Origin: Modestobacter marinus
GTDB taxonomy: Bacteria > Actinomycetota > Actinomycetes > Mycobacteriales > Geodermatophilaceae
NCBI RefSeq assembly: GCF_011758655.1
Contig: NZ_JAAMPA010000001.1
Coordinates: 1,240,001 to 1,304,000, forward strand
Length of the DNA: 64,000 nucleotides
Direction of reading: 5' to 3'
Part shown: positions 23,984 to 32,900 of the stretch, piece by piece
How positions within the stretch are numbered: position 1 is the first letter of the stretch
Layout of the letters: each line of letters begins with the position of its first letter
Made by a program: the position numbers and the translations under genes
The notes under the pieces: generated by a model
What the model saw: the letters and a program-made list of their open reading frames with translations, nothing else
Database searches by the model: none
What the model was told of the DNA's origin: nothing

Positions 23984-25429
23984 TCAGTCCGGGGGCCGGG
24001 CCGTACCGACGGCGAGCGCGCCGAGCGCCAGCGACCACAGCAGCGCCGCACCGACGAGCCACCACGGGACCGCGCCGAGCAGCAGGGCCAGCGCGACCGG
24101 GGCGGTCCCCAGCAGGCCGACGTCCGGCCCGCGCACCAGGGTGCTGCTCACCCCCACGGGGACGGCGCCCATCGGCGAGGCGAGCACGGGGCCGGACCAG
24201 TCCAGGTCGGGGCGGTAGCCGGCGCGCACGGCGGCTCCCGCCCACGCCGGGGCGGTGGCCGCGCCCAGCGCCAGCCACGCGGCCGGTGCGCCGGCGCCCT
24301 GGCCGACGAGCAGCGCCGAGACCCCGCAGACCCCCGCGAGCACCGCGACCGGCACGACCGCCCGGGCCCAGACGACCGCCGCACCGCCCAGCGGCAACGC
24401 CCGGTCGGCGGCCGGCGCCGCGACCGCCCGCCGGCTCGGCTCCCCCAGTGACGTCGCGGCGGTCCCCCAGCCGAGGGCGACGGTCACCGCCACCAGGGCG
24501 GGCAGCTCGGCCAGCCCCTCGGTGCGGGCGGCCAGCACCGGCAGCGCCGCCCCGGCCGCCAGCTGCCCCCACCGCCACGGGGACCGGGCCAGCACCGCCA
24601 GGTCGCCGGCGACGACCGCCTGCCACGGCCGCCGCACCCAGCGCCAGGCCAGCGGGCGCCGCGGCCGGCGCACCGTCGTCCCCAGCGCCCGGCCGAGCTC
24701 ACGGGTGTCCAGCGAGAAGACCGACGCCGTGGCGTACTGCGCGGTCTCCCCCGACGCGCGGAGCGCGCCGGCGGACAGGTCCGCCAGCCGCCGGTCGGCC
24801 AGGGCCAGGCAGAGGACGGCGACCACCAGCAGCCCACCCAGCAGCCCCGTCGCCACCGGCGCCGGCAACCACCCGCCCGCGACGTCGGGCAGGTCCACGC
24901 CCAGCCCGGCGACCACGCACCCGGCGACGGCCGGGCCCACCAGGGCCAGCGCGGTCACCGCACCGGCGACCGGGGGCACCCACCGGCCGCCACCACCGGC
25001 CTGCCGGACGACGAGCACCCCGACGGCGGCACCCGGCAGCAGCGCACCGGCCGCCAGCCCGGCCAGGACGCCGGCCGGTGTCCGGCTCCAGGCCAGCACC
25101 ACCGGGACGCCGACGGCCAGCGCCGCCGCCACCGCCAGGCCGACCGCCCGGCGCAGCTCCCCGCGCAGCAGCCCGCGCCGCCCCGCGGGCAGGGGCAGCC
25201 ACCACGCCGCGGCCGCCGGTGTGGCGCTGACCGGCCCCAGCCGGGCGAACAGTGCGGTCAGCCCCGCGGCCAGGGAGAGCGCGACGGCCGCCGCGGTCAG
25301 CCCGCCGGGGAGCACCGCCGCATCGACGGCCGGCCGGGCGGCGATCTGCTCGCGGAGGCTGGAGACGGCGCCTCCGCACAGCGCCACGAGGACCCCGGCG
25401 GAGGTGAGCCCGGACAGCGTGTCCCCCAC
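23984..25429 (-). CDS. Polytopic membrane protein, partner of the upstream ABC ATPase
   Basis: 481 residues from the GTG at 25429, very rich in Ala, Leu, Val and Gly, with about ten hydrophobic helices (AVALSLAAGLTALFARLG, AVGLAVAAALAVGVPVVLAW, LLGGLLVVAVLCLALADRRL). It follows an ATPase gene and resembles actinobacterial ABC-2-like permeases of unknown substrate (possibly DUF6297-like; not verified). The same frame stays open upstream to the ATPase stop at 25550. It contains a Shine-Dalgarno GGAGGG seven bases before an ACG codon that would begin ACG-Thr-Thr-Ala-Ala-Pro-Pro. The true start may be that ACG, adding 40 residues. Confidence 0.7.
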   Translation of the reverse strand: MGDTLSGLTSAGVLVALCGGAVSSLREQIAARPAVDAAVLPGGLTAAAVALSLAAGLTALFARLGPVSATPAAAAWWLPLPAGRRGLLRGELRRAVGLAVAAALAVGVPVVLAWSRTPAGVLAGLAAGALLPGAAVGVLVVRQAGGGGRWVPPVAGAVTALALVGPAVAGCVVAGLGVDLPDVAGGWLPAPVATGLLGGLLVVAVLCLALADRRLADLSAGALRASGETAQYATASVFSLDTRELGRALGTTVRRPRRPLAWRWVRRPWQAVVAGDLAVLARSPWRWGQLAAGAALPVLAARTEGLAELPALVAVTVALGWGTAATSLGEPSRRAVAAPAADRALPLGGAAVVWARAVVPVAVLAGVCGVSALLVGQGAGAPAAWLALGAATAPAWAGAAVRAGYRPDLDWSGPVLASPMGAVPVGVSSTLVRGPDVGLLGTAPVALALLLGAVPWWLVGAALLWSLALGALAVGTARPPD

Positions 25430-25549
25430 CCGGGTCAGCCAGCTGGTGTCGGCCCGGGCGGCCGTCGCCCGGCGGGTGTACCGGCGAACGGCGGTGCCGC
25501 TCCACTCCTCCTGCCGACGCGCCCGTGGCGGAGCCGCCGTGGTCGTGGC

Positions 25550-26227
25550 TCAGCCCTCCTGCAACGCCGCGACGGCGTCCTCGGGCGCGACCACCGGGCA
25601 CTCGTCCTCGCCGACCACCAGCACCCGGTCGGCGAGGGTGCCGACGAACGTCGGGTCGTGGCTGGCGAACAGCACCGCACCGCCGGCGTCCACCAGCGCC
25701 GCGAGCCGGTCGGCCAGCGCCCGGCGCATCGCGGTGTCCAGCCGGCGTTCCGGCTCGTCGAGCACCAGCAGGTCGGCCGGGCGCACCAGCGCCCCGGCCA
25801 GCGCCAGCCGCCGGCGCTGGCCGGAGGAGAGCGCCGAGGGCAGCGCGCCGGCCCGGTCGGTCAGCCCGAAGGCGGCCAGCTCGGCGTCGACCACCTGCTC
25901 GGCGCCGGTGACCCCGTGGGCGCGGGCGGTGAGCAGCAGGTGCTCCGCGCCGGTCAGCGACGGGAAGAACGCATCGTCGTCCAGCACCCCGGCGACCGCG
26001 CGGCGGAAACCGGCGTCCCGCTCGTCGACCGGCCCACCGGCGAAGCGGACCGTCCCGGCCAGCGGCGGCAGCAGACCGACCATCGTCTGCAGCACGGTGG
26101 ACTTGCCGGCACCGTTCGGGCCGACCAGCGCGACCGCCGTCCCGGGTTCGACCGACACCGTCACGGGGGCGCACACCGGCTCGTCGCCGTAGCCGACCGA
26201 GAGCTCCTCGGCGGCCAGCAGGGCCAT
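25550..26227 (-). CDS. ABC transporter ATP-binding protein
   Basis: 225 residues from ATG; the start shares a base with the tenA stop (TGATG). Walker A VGPNGAGKST, Q-loop near VAGVLDDDAFFPSLTG, signature SSGQRRRLALAGALV, Walker B DLLVLDEPERRLD and the switch His in FASHDPTFVG are all present. The form is that of drug/ABC-2-type ATPases, not of an ECF or thiamin-binding-protein importer. It is translationally coupled to two TenA genes and a membrane protein, which suggests it moves thiamin-related compounds (inference). Confidence 0.88.
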   Translation of the reverse strand: MALLAAEELSVGYGDEPVCAPVTVSVEPGTAVALVGPNGAGKSTVLQTMVGLLPPLAGTVRFAGGPVDERDAGFRRAVAGVLDDDAFFPSLTGAEHLLLTARAHGVTGAEQVVDAELAAFGLTDRAGALPSALSSGQRRRLALAGALVRPADLLVLDEPERRLDTAMRRALADRLAALVDAGGAVLFASHDPTFVGTLADRVLVVGEDECPVVAPEDAVAALQEG

Positions 26228-26856
26228 CAGCCGGACTCCGCACCACCGCGCCAGGCGGCGTCGAAGAAGCCGACCTCCAGCTCCATGGCCCGCCGGTAGG
26301 CGCGCCGGACCGCGGGCGTGTCGGCGGCCGTGCCGTCCAGCAGCCGCTCCAGCGTGGCCGCCAGCTCCTCGAAGCCCGGGTCGGTGTAGGTGGTGACCCA
26401 CTCGGCGTAGGCGGGCGCCGCTCGGCCGGCCAGCGACTGCCCGAGGTGGGCGTACAGCCGCATGCACGGCGTCATCGCCGCGCAGGTCAGCCCGCTGCCG
26501 CCCAGGGCCGCCGTGGCGAGCAGGAAGTCGGTGTAGGCCAGCGTGGCCGGCAGCGGCTCGACCGCGGCCAGGTCGATGCCCCAGCGGGCGGCGTAGCCCT
26601 CGTGCAGCCGCAGCTCCTCGCGGACGCCGGCGAGCAGGTCGGCGAAGACGTCCAGCGCGGCCCGGTCGGGGCTGTGCGCGGCGCCGAGGGCGTAGCCGCG
26701 GGCGAAGGACTCCAGGAAGAACGCGTCCTGGGCGACGTAGCCGGCGAACAGCTCCGGCGGCAGGCTGCCGTCGCCGATGCCCTGCACGAACGGGTGCGCC
26801 CGCGCGACGGCGGCGAGGTCGGCGTTCTCGGCCCAGAGGTCGGCGGCCAGGCTCAT
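26227..26856 (-). CDS. tenA: TenA family protein (aminopyrimidine aminohydrolase/thiaminase II type)
   Basis: 209 residues from ATG. HPFVQGIGDGSLPPELFAGY, then VAQDAFFLESFARGYAL, is the TenA N-terminal helix pair. A Cys lies in LTCAAMTPCMRLYAHLG at the active-site position of the TenA_C group, and VTTYTDPGFEELAATLERLL has the terminal Glu region. TenA hydrolyses degraded thiamin pyrimidines back to HMP, salvaging thiamin. It overlaps the first TenA-like gene by four bases (ATGA). Confidence 0.86.
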   Translation of the reverse strand: MSLAADLWAENADLAAVARAHPFVQGIGDGSLPPELFAGYVAQDAFFLESFARGYALGAAHSPDRAALDVFADLLAGVREELRLHEGYAARWGIDLAAVEPLPATLAYTDFLLATAALGGSGLTCAAMTPCMRLYAHLGQSLAGRAAPAYAEWVTTYTDPGFEELAATLERLLDGTAADTPAVRRAYRRAMELEVGFFDAAWRGGAESG

Positions 26857-27449
26857 GCCGCCTGCTCCAGGGCCATGTCCCAGAAGGCCACCTCGGCGGC
26901 GACCACCTCGGCGAAGACGTCGTCCTGACCACCGCCCACCGCGTCGGCCGCCGTCTCCAGGCCGGCGACGTAGCCGGCGAAGCCCGGCACGGTCCAGTGC
27001 TCGACGAACTCCCGGTAGGCCGGGGCACCGGGCAGCGCCGTCGTCCATGCGTCGAGGTAGGTGCGCTCGATGGTCCACAGCGCGGTCAGCGCGACCGGGA
27101 CGTCGGCGGTGTCCAGCCGGTCCAGCAGCTCGGCGTAGGCCGCGGTGGCCGGCAGCGCGGGGGCGGTGAGGTCCAGACCGCGGGTGGCCGCCTGCTCCTC
27201 GAACCAGGCCAGCTCCTCGACCAGGGCGACCAGACCGCCGGCGAGCACCGCCTGGGCCGGCCGCGGCGCCCGGGCGAGCAGCCGGGCCTGGAAGCGCAGC
27301 AGGTCGGCGACGAAGCGCGCGTCCTGGACCAGCCAGGTGTCGAACGCGCCCGCGGGCAGCGACCCGTCACGCACCGCGGTCAGGAAGGGGTGCGCGGTGG
27401 CCGCGCGCCAGATCTCGGGATGACGTCGGAGCAGCTCGGCGACCGGCAC
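26853..27449 (-). CDS. TenA-like protein lacking the active-site cysteine
   Basis: 198 residues from GTG. The fold is TenA: AHPFLTAVRDGSLPAGAFDT, then WLVQDARFVADLLRFQARLL, and WTVPGFAGYVAGLETAAD. At the position of the catalytic Cys the sequence is VALTALWTIERTYLDAW, with no Cys, as in the TenA_E group. It may act on another pyrimidine or have lost catalysis. It is the first gene of the minus-strand unit tenA-like, tenA, ATPase, membrane protein. It faces the TPP-riboswitch operon. Confidence 0.8.
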   Translation of the reverse strand: MPVAELLRRHPEIWRAATAHPFLTAVRDGSLPAGAFDTWLVQDARFVADLLRFQARLLARAPRPAQAVLAGGLVALVEELAWFEEQAATRGLDLTAPALPATAAYAELLDRLDTADVPVALTALWTIERTYLDAWTTALPGAPAYREFVEHWTVPGFAGYVAGLETAADAVGGGQDDVFAEVVAAEVAFWDMALEQAA

Positions 27450-27499
27450 GGCGCGGACTCTACGAGGTCGTTAGGGTGGGCCACGTCATGGCGTCGAGC

Positions 27500-27590
27500 C
27501 ATGTGCGGGAGCTCGGAGGACCGGGCTGAGAGGGCGGCTGACGCGCCGCCGACCGCTGGAACCTGACCGGGTAATGCCGGCGTAGGGAGC
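27500..27590 (+). promoter_or_regulatory. TPP (THI-box) riboswitch
   Basis: The conserved cores are present: GGGCTGAGAGGGC (27523-27535) and ACCTGACCGGGTAATGCC (27561-27578), followed by GGCGTAGGGAGC. The second core matches the THI element (ACCTGATCTGGGTAATGCC) closely. The 3' end AGGGAG doubles as the Shine-Dalgarno of the next gene, so TPP binding would block translation. The outer limits are approximate. Confidence 0.93.
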
Positions 27591-27595
27591 CCGTG

Positions 27596-28939
27596 ATGAG
27601 CACGTCCGGAACCGTCGGCACGACCACGTCCGGTGCAGACGCACCGCTGACCCTCACCGAACCAGCCGCCCGCACGCTGGGCTTCCGCGAGTCCGCGGGC
27701 CTGTGGGGCAACCTCGGCATCAGCCTGCTGCTGCCGGTCGCCGCCGTGTACGTCGTCCTGCCGGGGCGGCCGCTGTCGGTCACGCTCGGCGCGATCGTCG
27801 TCGGCGCGGTGATCGGTGCCTCGCTGCTGGGGCTGGCCGCCGCGGCCGGCGCCCGCGAGGGGGTGCCGGCGATGGTGCTGCTCCGCGGCCTCCTCGGCCG
27901 GCGGGCCTCCTACCTGCCCACCGCGCTGAACCTGGTGCAGTGCATCGGCTGGGCCACCTTCGAGATCGTGATCATCGCCGAGGCGGCGTCCCGGGTGCTG
28001 GACGCGCCGCGCTGGCCGTTCGTGCTGATCGCCGGGGTGCTCGCCACCGCGATGGCGCTGCGGCCCCTCGGCGTGGTCCGGGTGCTGTCCCGCTACGCGG
28101 TGTGGGCGGCGCTGGCCGCGATCGTCTACCTGTTCGTCGAGGTGCTCTCCGAGCCGCTCGCCCCGCTGGACAGCGGCGGCGCCGCCTCGTTCTGGACGGC
28201 GACCGACATCGTGATCGCCCTGCCGATCTCCTGGTTCCCGCTCGCCGCCGACTACACCCGGCACGTGCGCAGCGGCCGGGTCGCCGGCACCAGCACCGCG
28301 CTGGGCTACGGGCTGGCCACCGTCGCGATGTTCACCCTCGGCGTGCTGGCGCTGGCGGCCTACGGGAGCTCCGGGCTGGACGTCATCGACGCGCTGCTGG
28401 CCGTGCCGCTGGGGGCGCTGGCCGTGCTGGTGCTCGTCACGGTCGAGCTCGACGAGGCGTTCGCCAACGTCTACTCCACGGCGGTGTCCGCGCAGAACGT
28501 GGTGGCCCGGCTGGACCGCCGGCTGCTCGCGCTGGGCGTCGGCGCGACCGCCACCGTGCTCGCGCTGAGCTTCGACATCGTCGCCTACGAGCCGTTCCTC
28601 TTCCTGATCGGTGCGGTCTTCGTGCCGCTGATCGGCGTCTTCCTGGTCGCCTACGCGCTGCGCACCCCCGGCCGGTGGGACACCTCGGACACCGCCCCGG
28701 CCCGGCTGGTCTACCTGCTGCCGTGGCTGGCCGGCTTCGTCGCCTACCAGCTGACCCTGCCGACCTTCTTCGCCGGCGTCGGCGCCGGCTGGACCTCCTG
28801 GTGGACCGCCCGGCAGAGCGACCTGGGCATCGACCCGGCCAACGGCTGGTCGGCCTCCCTGGTCAGCCTGGCCGTCGCCGCGGTGCTCACCGCGGTGATC
28901 GCGCTGCTCGACGCCCGCCGCGGGCGGCAGCCGGCATGA
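27596..28939 (+). CDS. cytX: Hydroxymethylpyrimidine transporter, NCS1 family
   Basis: 447 residues from the ATG at 27596 (a GTG lies one codon before). About twelve membrane helices, with NCS1 hallmarks: GLWGNLGISLLLPVAAVYVV in TM1, NLVQCIGWATFEIVIIAEAA in TM3, SWFPLAADYTRHVRSG in TM6. CytX proteins are linked to thiamin genes by TPP riboswitches and are thought to import HMP or related pyrimidines. The gene lies directly behind a TPP riboswitch and overlaps thiE (ATGA). Confidence 0.9.
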   Translation: MSTSGTVGTTTSGADAPLTLTEPAARTLGFRESAGLWGNLGISLLLPVAAVYVVLPGRPLSVTLGAIVVGAVIGASLLGLAAAAGAREGVPAMVLLRGLLGRRASYLPTALNLVQCIGWATFEIVIIAEAASRVLDAPRWPFVLIAGVLATAMALRPLGVVRVLSRYAVWAALAAIVYLFVEVLSEPLAPLDSGGAASFWTATDIVIALPISWFPLAADYTRHVRSGRVAGTSTALGYGLATVAMFTLGVLALAAYGSSGLDVIDALLAVPLGALAVLVLVTVELDEAFANVYSTAVSAQNVVARLDRRLLALGVGATATVLALSFDIVAYEPFLFLIGAVFVPLIGVFLVAYALRTPGRWDTSDTAPARLVYLLPWLAGFVAYQLTLPTFFAGVGAGWTSWWTARQSDLGIDPANGWSASLVSLAVAAVLTAVIALLDARRGRQPA

Positions 28940-29562
28940 CCTCCGCGCTGGGCCGGCTGCACGTGCTCACCGACGCCGACGGCGGGCCGCGCGCGCTCGC
29001 CGTCGTCGCCGCCGCGGTGGCCGCCGGGGCGCCGGTGGTGCAGGTGCGGGCGAAGGGCTGCAGCGACCGGGTGCTGCACGACTTCGCCCGCGCGGTGGTG
29101 GAGCTCTGCCGGCCCGCGGGCACCACCGTCCTGGTCAACGACCGGGTCGACGTGGCGCTGGCCGTCGGCGCCGACGGGACGCACCTTGGCGCCGACGACC
29201 TCCCGCTCGCCGCGGCCCGGCGGGTCGCCGGGCCGGGGCACCTGCTCGGCGGCACGGCCCGCGACCCGCAGCAGGCCCGGCAGCTGGTGGCCGAGGGCGC
29301 GGACTACCTGGGGGTCGGCCCGGCCTTCGCCACCACCACCAAGACCGGGCTCCCCGACCCGATCGGGGTCGCCGGGGTCGGTGCGGTGGCGGCCGCGGTG
29401 CCGGTGCCGGTGATCGCCATCAGCGGGGTCACCGCCGCACGGGTCGGGGAGCTGATCGCCGCCGGCGCCACCGGGGTGGCCGTGGTCGGCGCGGTCACCG
29501 GCGCCGCCGACCCGGGTGCCGCGACCGCCGAGCTGCTGCGTGCCCTGGAGGACTCCCGGTGA
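28936..29562 (+). CDS. thiE: Thiamine-phosphate synthase
   Basis: Joins HMP-pyrophosphate and thiazole phosphate to thiamin phosphate. 208 residues, TIM barrel. VVQVRAKGCSDRVLHDFARA has the substrate Lys/Arg, LVNDRVDVALAVGADGTHLG the pyrophosphate site, and DYLGVGPAFATTTKTGLPDP the thiazole-binding loop; VIAISGVTAARVGELIAAGA follows. It starts within the cytX stop (ATGA) and its stop overlaps the thiO GTG. Confidence 0.93.
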   Translation: MTSALGRLHVLTDADGGPRALAVVAAAVAAGAPVVQVRAKGCSDRVLHDFARAVVELCRPAGTTVLVNDRVDVALAVGADGTHLGADDLPLAAARRVAGPGHLLGGTARDPQQARQLVAEGADYLGVGPAFATTTKTGLPDPIGVAGVGAVAAAVPVPVIAISGVTAARVGELIAAGATGVAVVGAVTGAADPGAATAELLRALEDSR

Positions 29563-30667
29563 TCGACGTCGCGGTGGCCGGTGGTGGGCTGATCGGGCTG
29601 TCGGTGGCCTGGCGGGCGGCGCAGCGCGGCCTGTCGGTCGCCGTCGTCGACGACGCCCCCGGCACCGGGGCCTCGGCCGCCGCCGCCGGGATGCTCGCCC
29701 CGGTCACCGAGGCCGCCTACGGGGAGGAGGCGCTGCTGCGGCTGTGCCTGGCCTCCCTGCAGCGCTACCCGGCGTTCGCCGCCGAGGTGGAGGCGGCCAG
29801 CGGCCTGCCGGTGGGGCTGCGTACCGCCGGCACCCTGGTGGTCGGCTTCGACGCCGACGACGTCCGGGCACTGGACGCGCTGCACGACTACCAGCAGGAG
29901 CTGGGCCTGGCCGTCGAGCGGCTGACCCCGCGGGAGACCCGCCGCCGGGAGCCCGGGCTGACCCCGCGGCTGCGCGGCGGGCTGGCCGTCGAGGGCGACC
30001 ACTCGGTCGACGGCAGGGCGCTGCACCGGGCGCTGACCGGCGCCGTCGAGGCCGCGGGCGTGCGCCTGGTCCGGGACCGGGTGGCCGGGGTGCAGGTCTC
30101 CGGCGGGCGGGCGACCGGGCTGGCGCTGGCCGGCGGCGGGGAGCTGGCCGCCGGCACCGTCGTCCTGGCGCTGGGCGCGCACAGCAACACGCTCCCCGGG
30201 GTGCCGCCGCTGCCGGTGCGGCCGGTCAAGGGGCAGATCCTGCGGATGGCCGGTGCGGCGGGGCTGCTGACCGGCACCGTGCGCGCCCTGGTCCGCAGCC
30301 GGCACGTGTACCTGGTGCCCTACGGCGAGGACGGCCTGATCGTGGGGGCGACCACCGAGGACCGCGGCTTCGACGCCACCGTCACCGCCGGTGGGGTGCA
30401 CGAGCTGCTGCACGACGCGATCGAGGTCGTGCCCGGGGTGACCGAGCTGGAGCTGGTGGAGACCCTCGCCCGCTGGCGGCCCGGCACCGACGACAACGCC
30501 CCGCTGCTGGGGCCCAGCACGCTGCCCGGGCTGGTGCTGGCCACCGGTCACCACCGCAACGGCGTCCTGCTCACCCCGGTGACCGGTGACCTCGTCGCCG
30601 AGCTGCTGGCCACCGGCGAGCTGCCCGGGCTCGCCGCCCCGTTCACCGTCGAGAGGTTCCCGCACCG

Positions 30668-30671
<4 letters not shown>
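29559..30671 (+). CDS. thiO: Glycine oxidase
   Basis: FAD enzyme that oxidises glycine to the iminoglycine (dehydroglycine) used by ThiG for thiazole. 370 residues from GTG. The FAD-binding VAVAGGGLIGLSVAWRAAQR, then VAVVDDAPGTGASAAAAGML, is the DAO-family start. VRPVKGQILRM, then VYLVPYGEDGLIVGATTEDR and the C-terminal LVLATGHHRNGVLLTPVTGD, complete it. It is coupled on both sides by overlaps. The presence of ThiO rather than ThiH indicates the aerobic route. Confidence 0.93.
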
Positions 30672-32278
<1,607 letters not shown>

Positions 32279-32452
32279 GCGGGCGCCGCGCCGCTCGACT
32301 GGCGTGACCCACCCCGGACCGGTGAGGTGTAGATCACATCGACTTCATGATTGGACCTGCCCCTGCCGAGACAAGACAGGGGTTCGGCGTGCGACCGTTC
32401 GCGGACCGAAACTGCCGCGTGACTGTCCGCGGCCCGACAGCGAGGAGACCGG

Positions 32453-32893
32453 GTGACGGGCGAGGGGGCCAGCCTTGCGTGGCCGTCGTCCCCTCCTCCG
32501 CCGGCCGAGGCCGGCTGGCAGTGGGCGCTGAACGGCGTGGCGGAGCTCCCCCGGGTCCGGGCGCAGCTGCGCCGCGGGCTGGCCGAGGAGTCCGACGGCA
32601 GTCCTCAGGCGGCCGAGCTCGACGAGGCCGTCGTCCTGGCCTTCGACGAGATGGCCTCCAACGCCCTGCGGCACGGCGGCGGCGGGGTGCACGCCCAGGT
32701 GCGGCGGACGCCGCGCGCCTGGCTGGTCGAGGTGCGCGACTCCGCGGTCCAGCGCCCCCCGCAGCCGGCGGTCGGGCGCGACCCCAGCCAGGGCGGGCTG
32801 GGCCTCTACCTGATCGCGGAGATGGCCGACGCCCACGGCTGGCACTCCACCGACGGCCAGAAGAGCGTCTGGGCGCTGCTGCCCCGGCGCTGA
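32453..32893 (+). CDS. ATP-binding anti-sigma/switch-kinase-like protein (HATPase_c_2)
   Basis: 146 residues from GTG. A GHKL fold of the RsbW type: LDEAVVLAFDEMASNALRHG has the N-box Glu/Asn, and GRDPSQGGLGLYLIAEMADA the G-rich lid. Such proteins bind and inhibit a sigma factor or phosphorylate a STAS antagonist. It is convergent with a SpoIIE phosphatase seven bases away, its likely functional counterpart. The 174 bases upstream hold no promoter I can name. Confidence 0.82.
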   Translation: MTGEGASLAWPSSPPPPAEAGWQWALNGVAELPRVRAQLRRGLAEESDGSPQAAELDEAVVLAFDEMASNALRHGGGGVHAQVRRTPRAWLVEVRDSAVQRPPQPAVGRDPSQGGLGLYLIAEMADAHGWHSTDGQKSVWALLPRR

Positions 32894-32900
32894 GCCCGGC

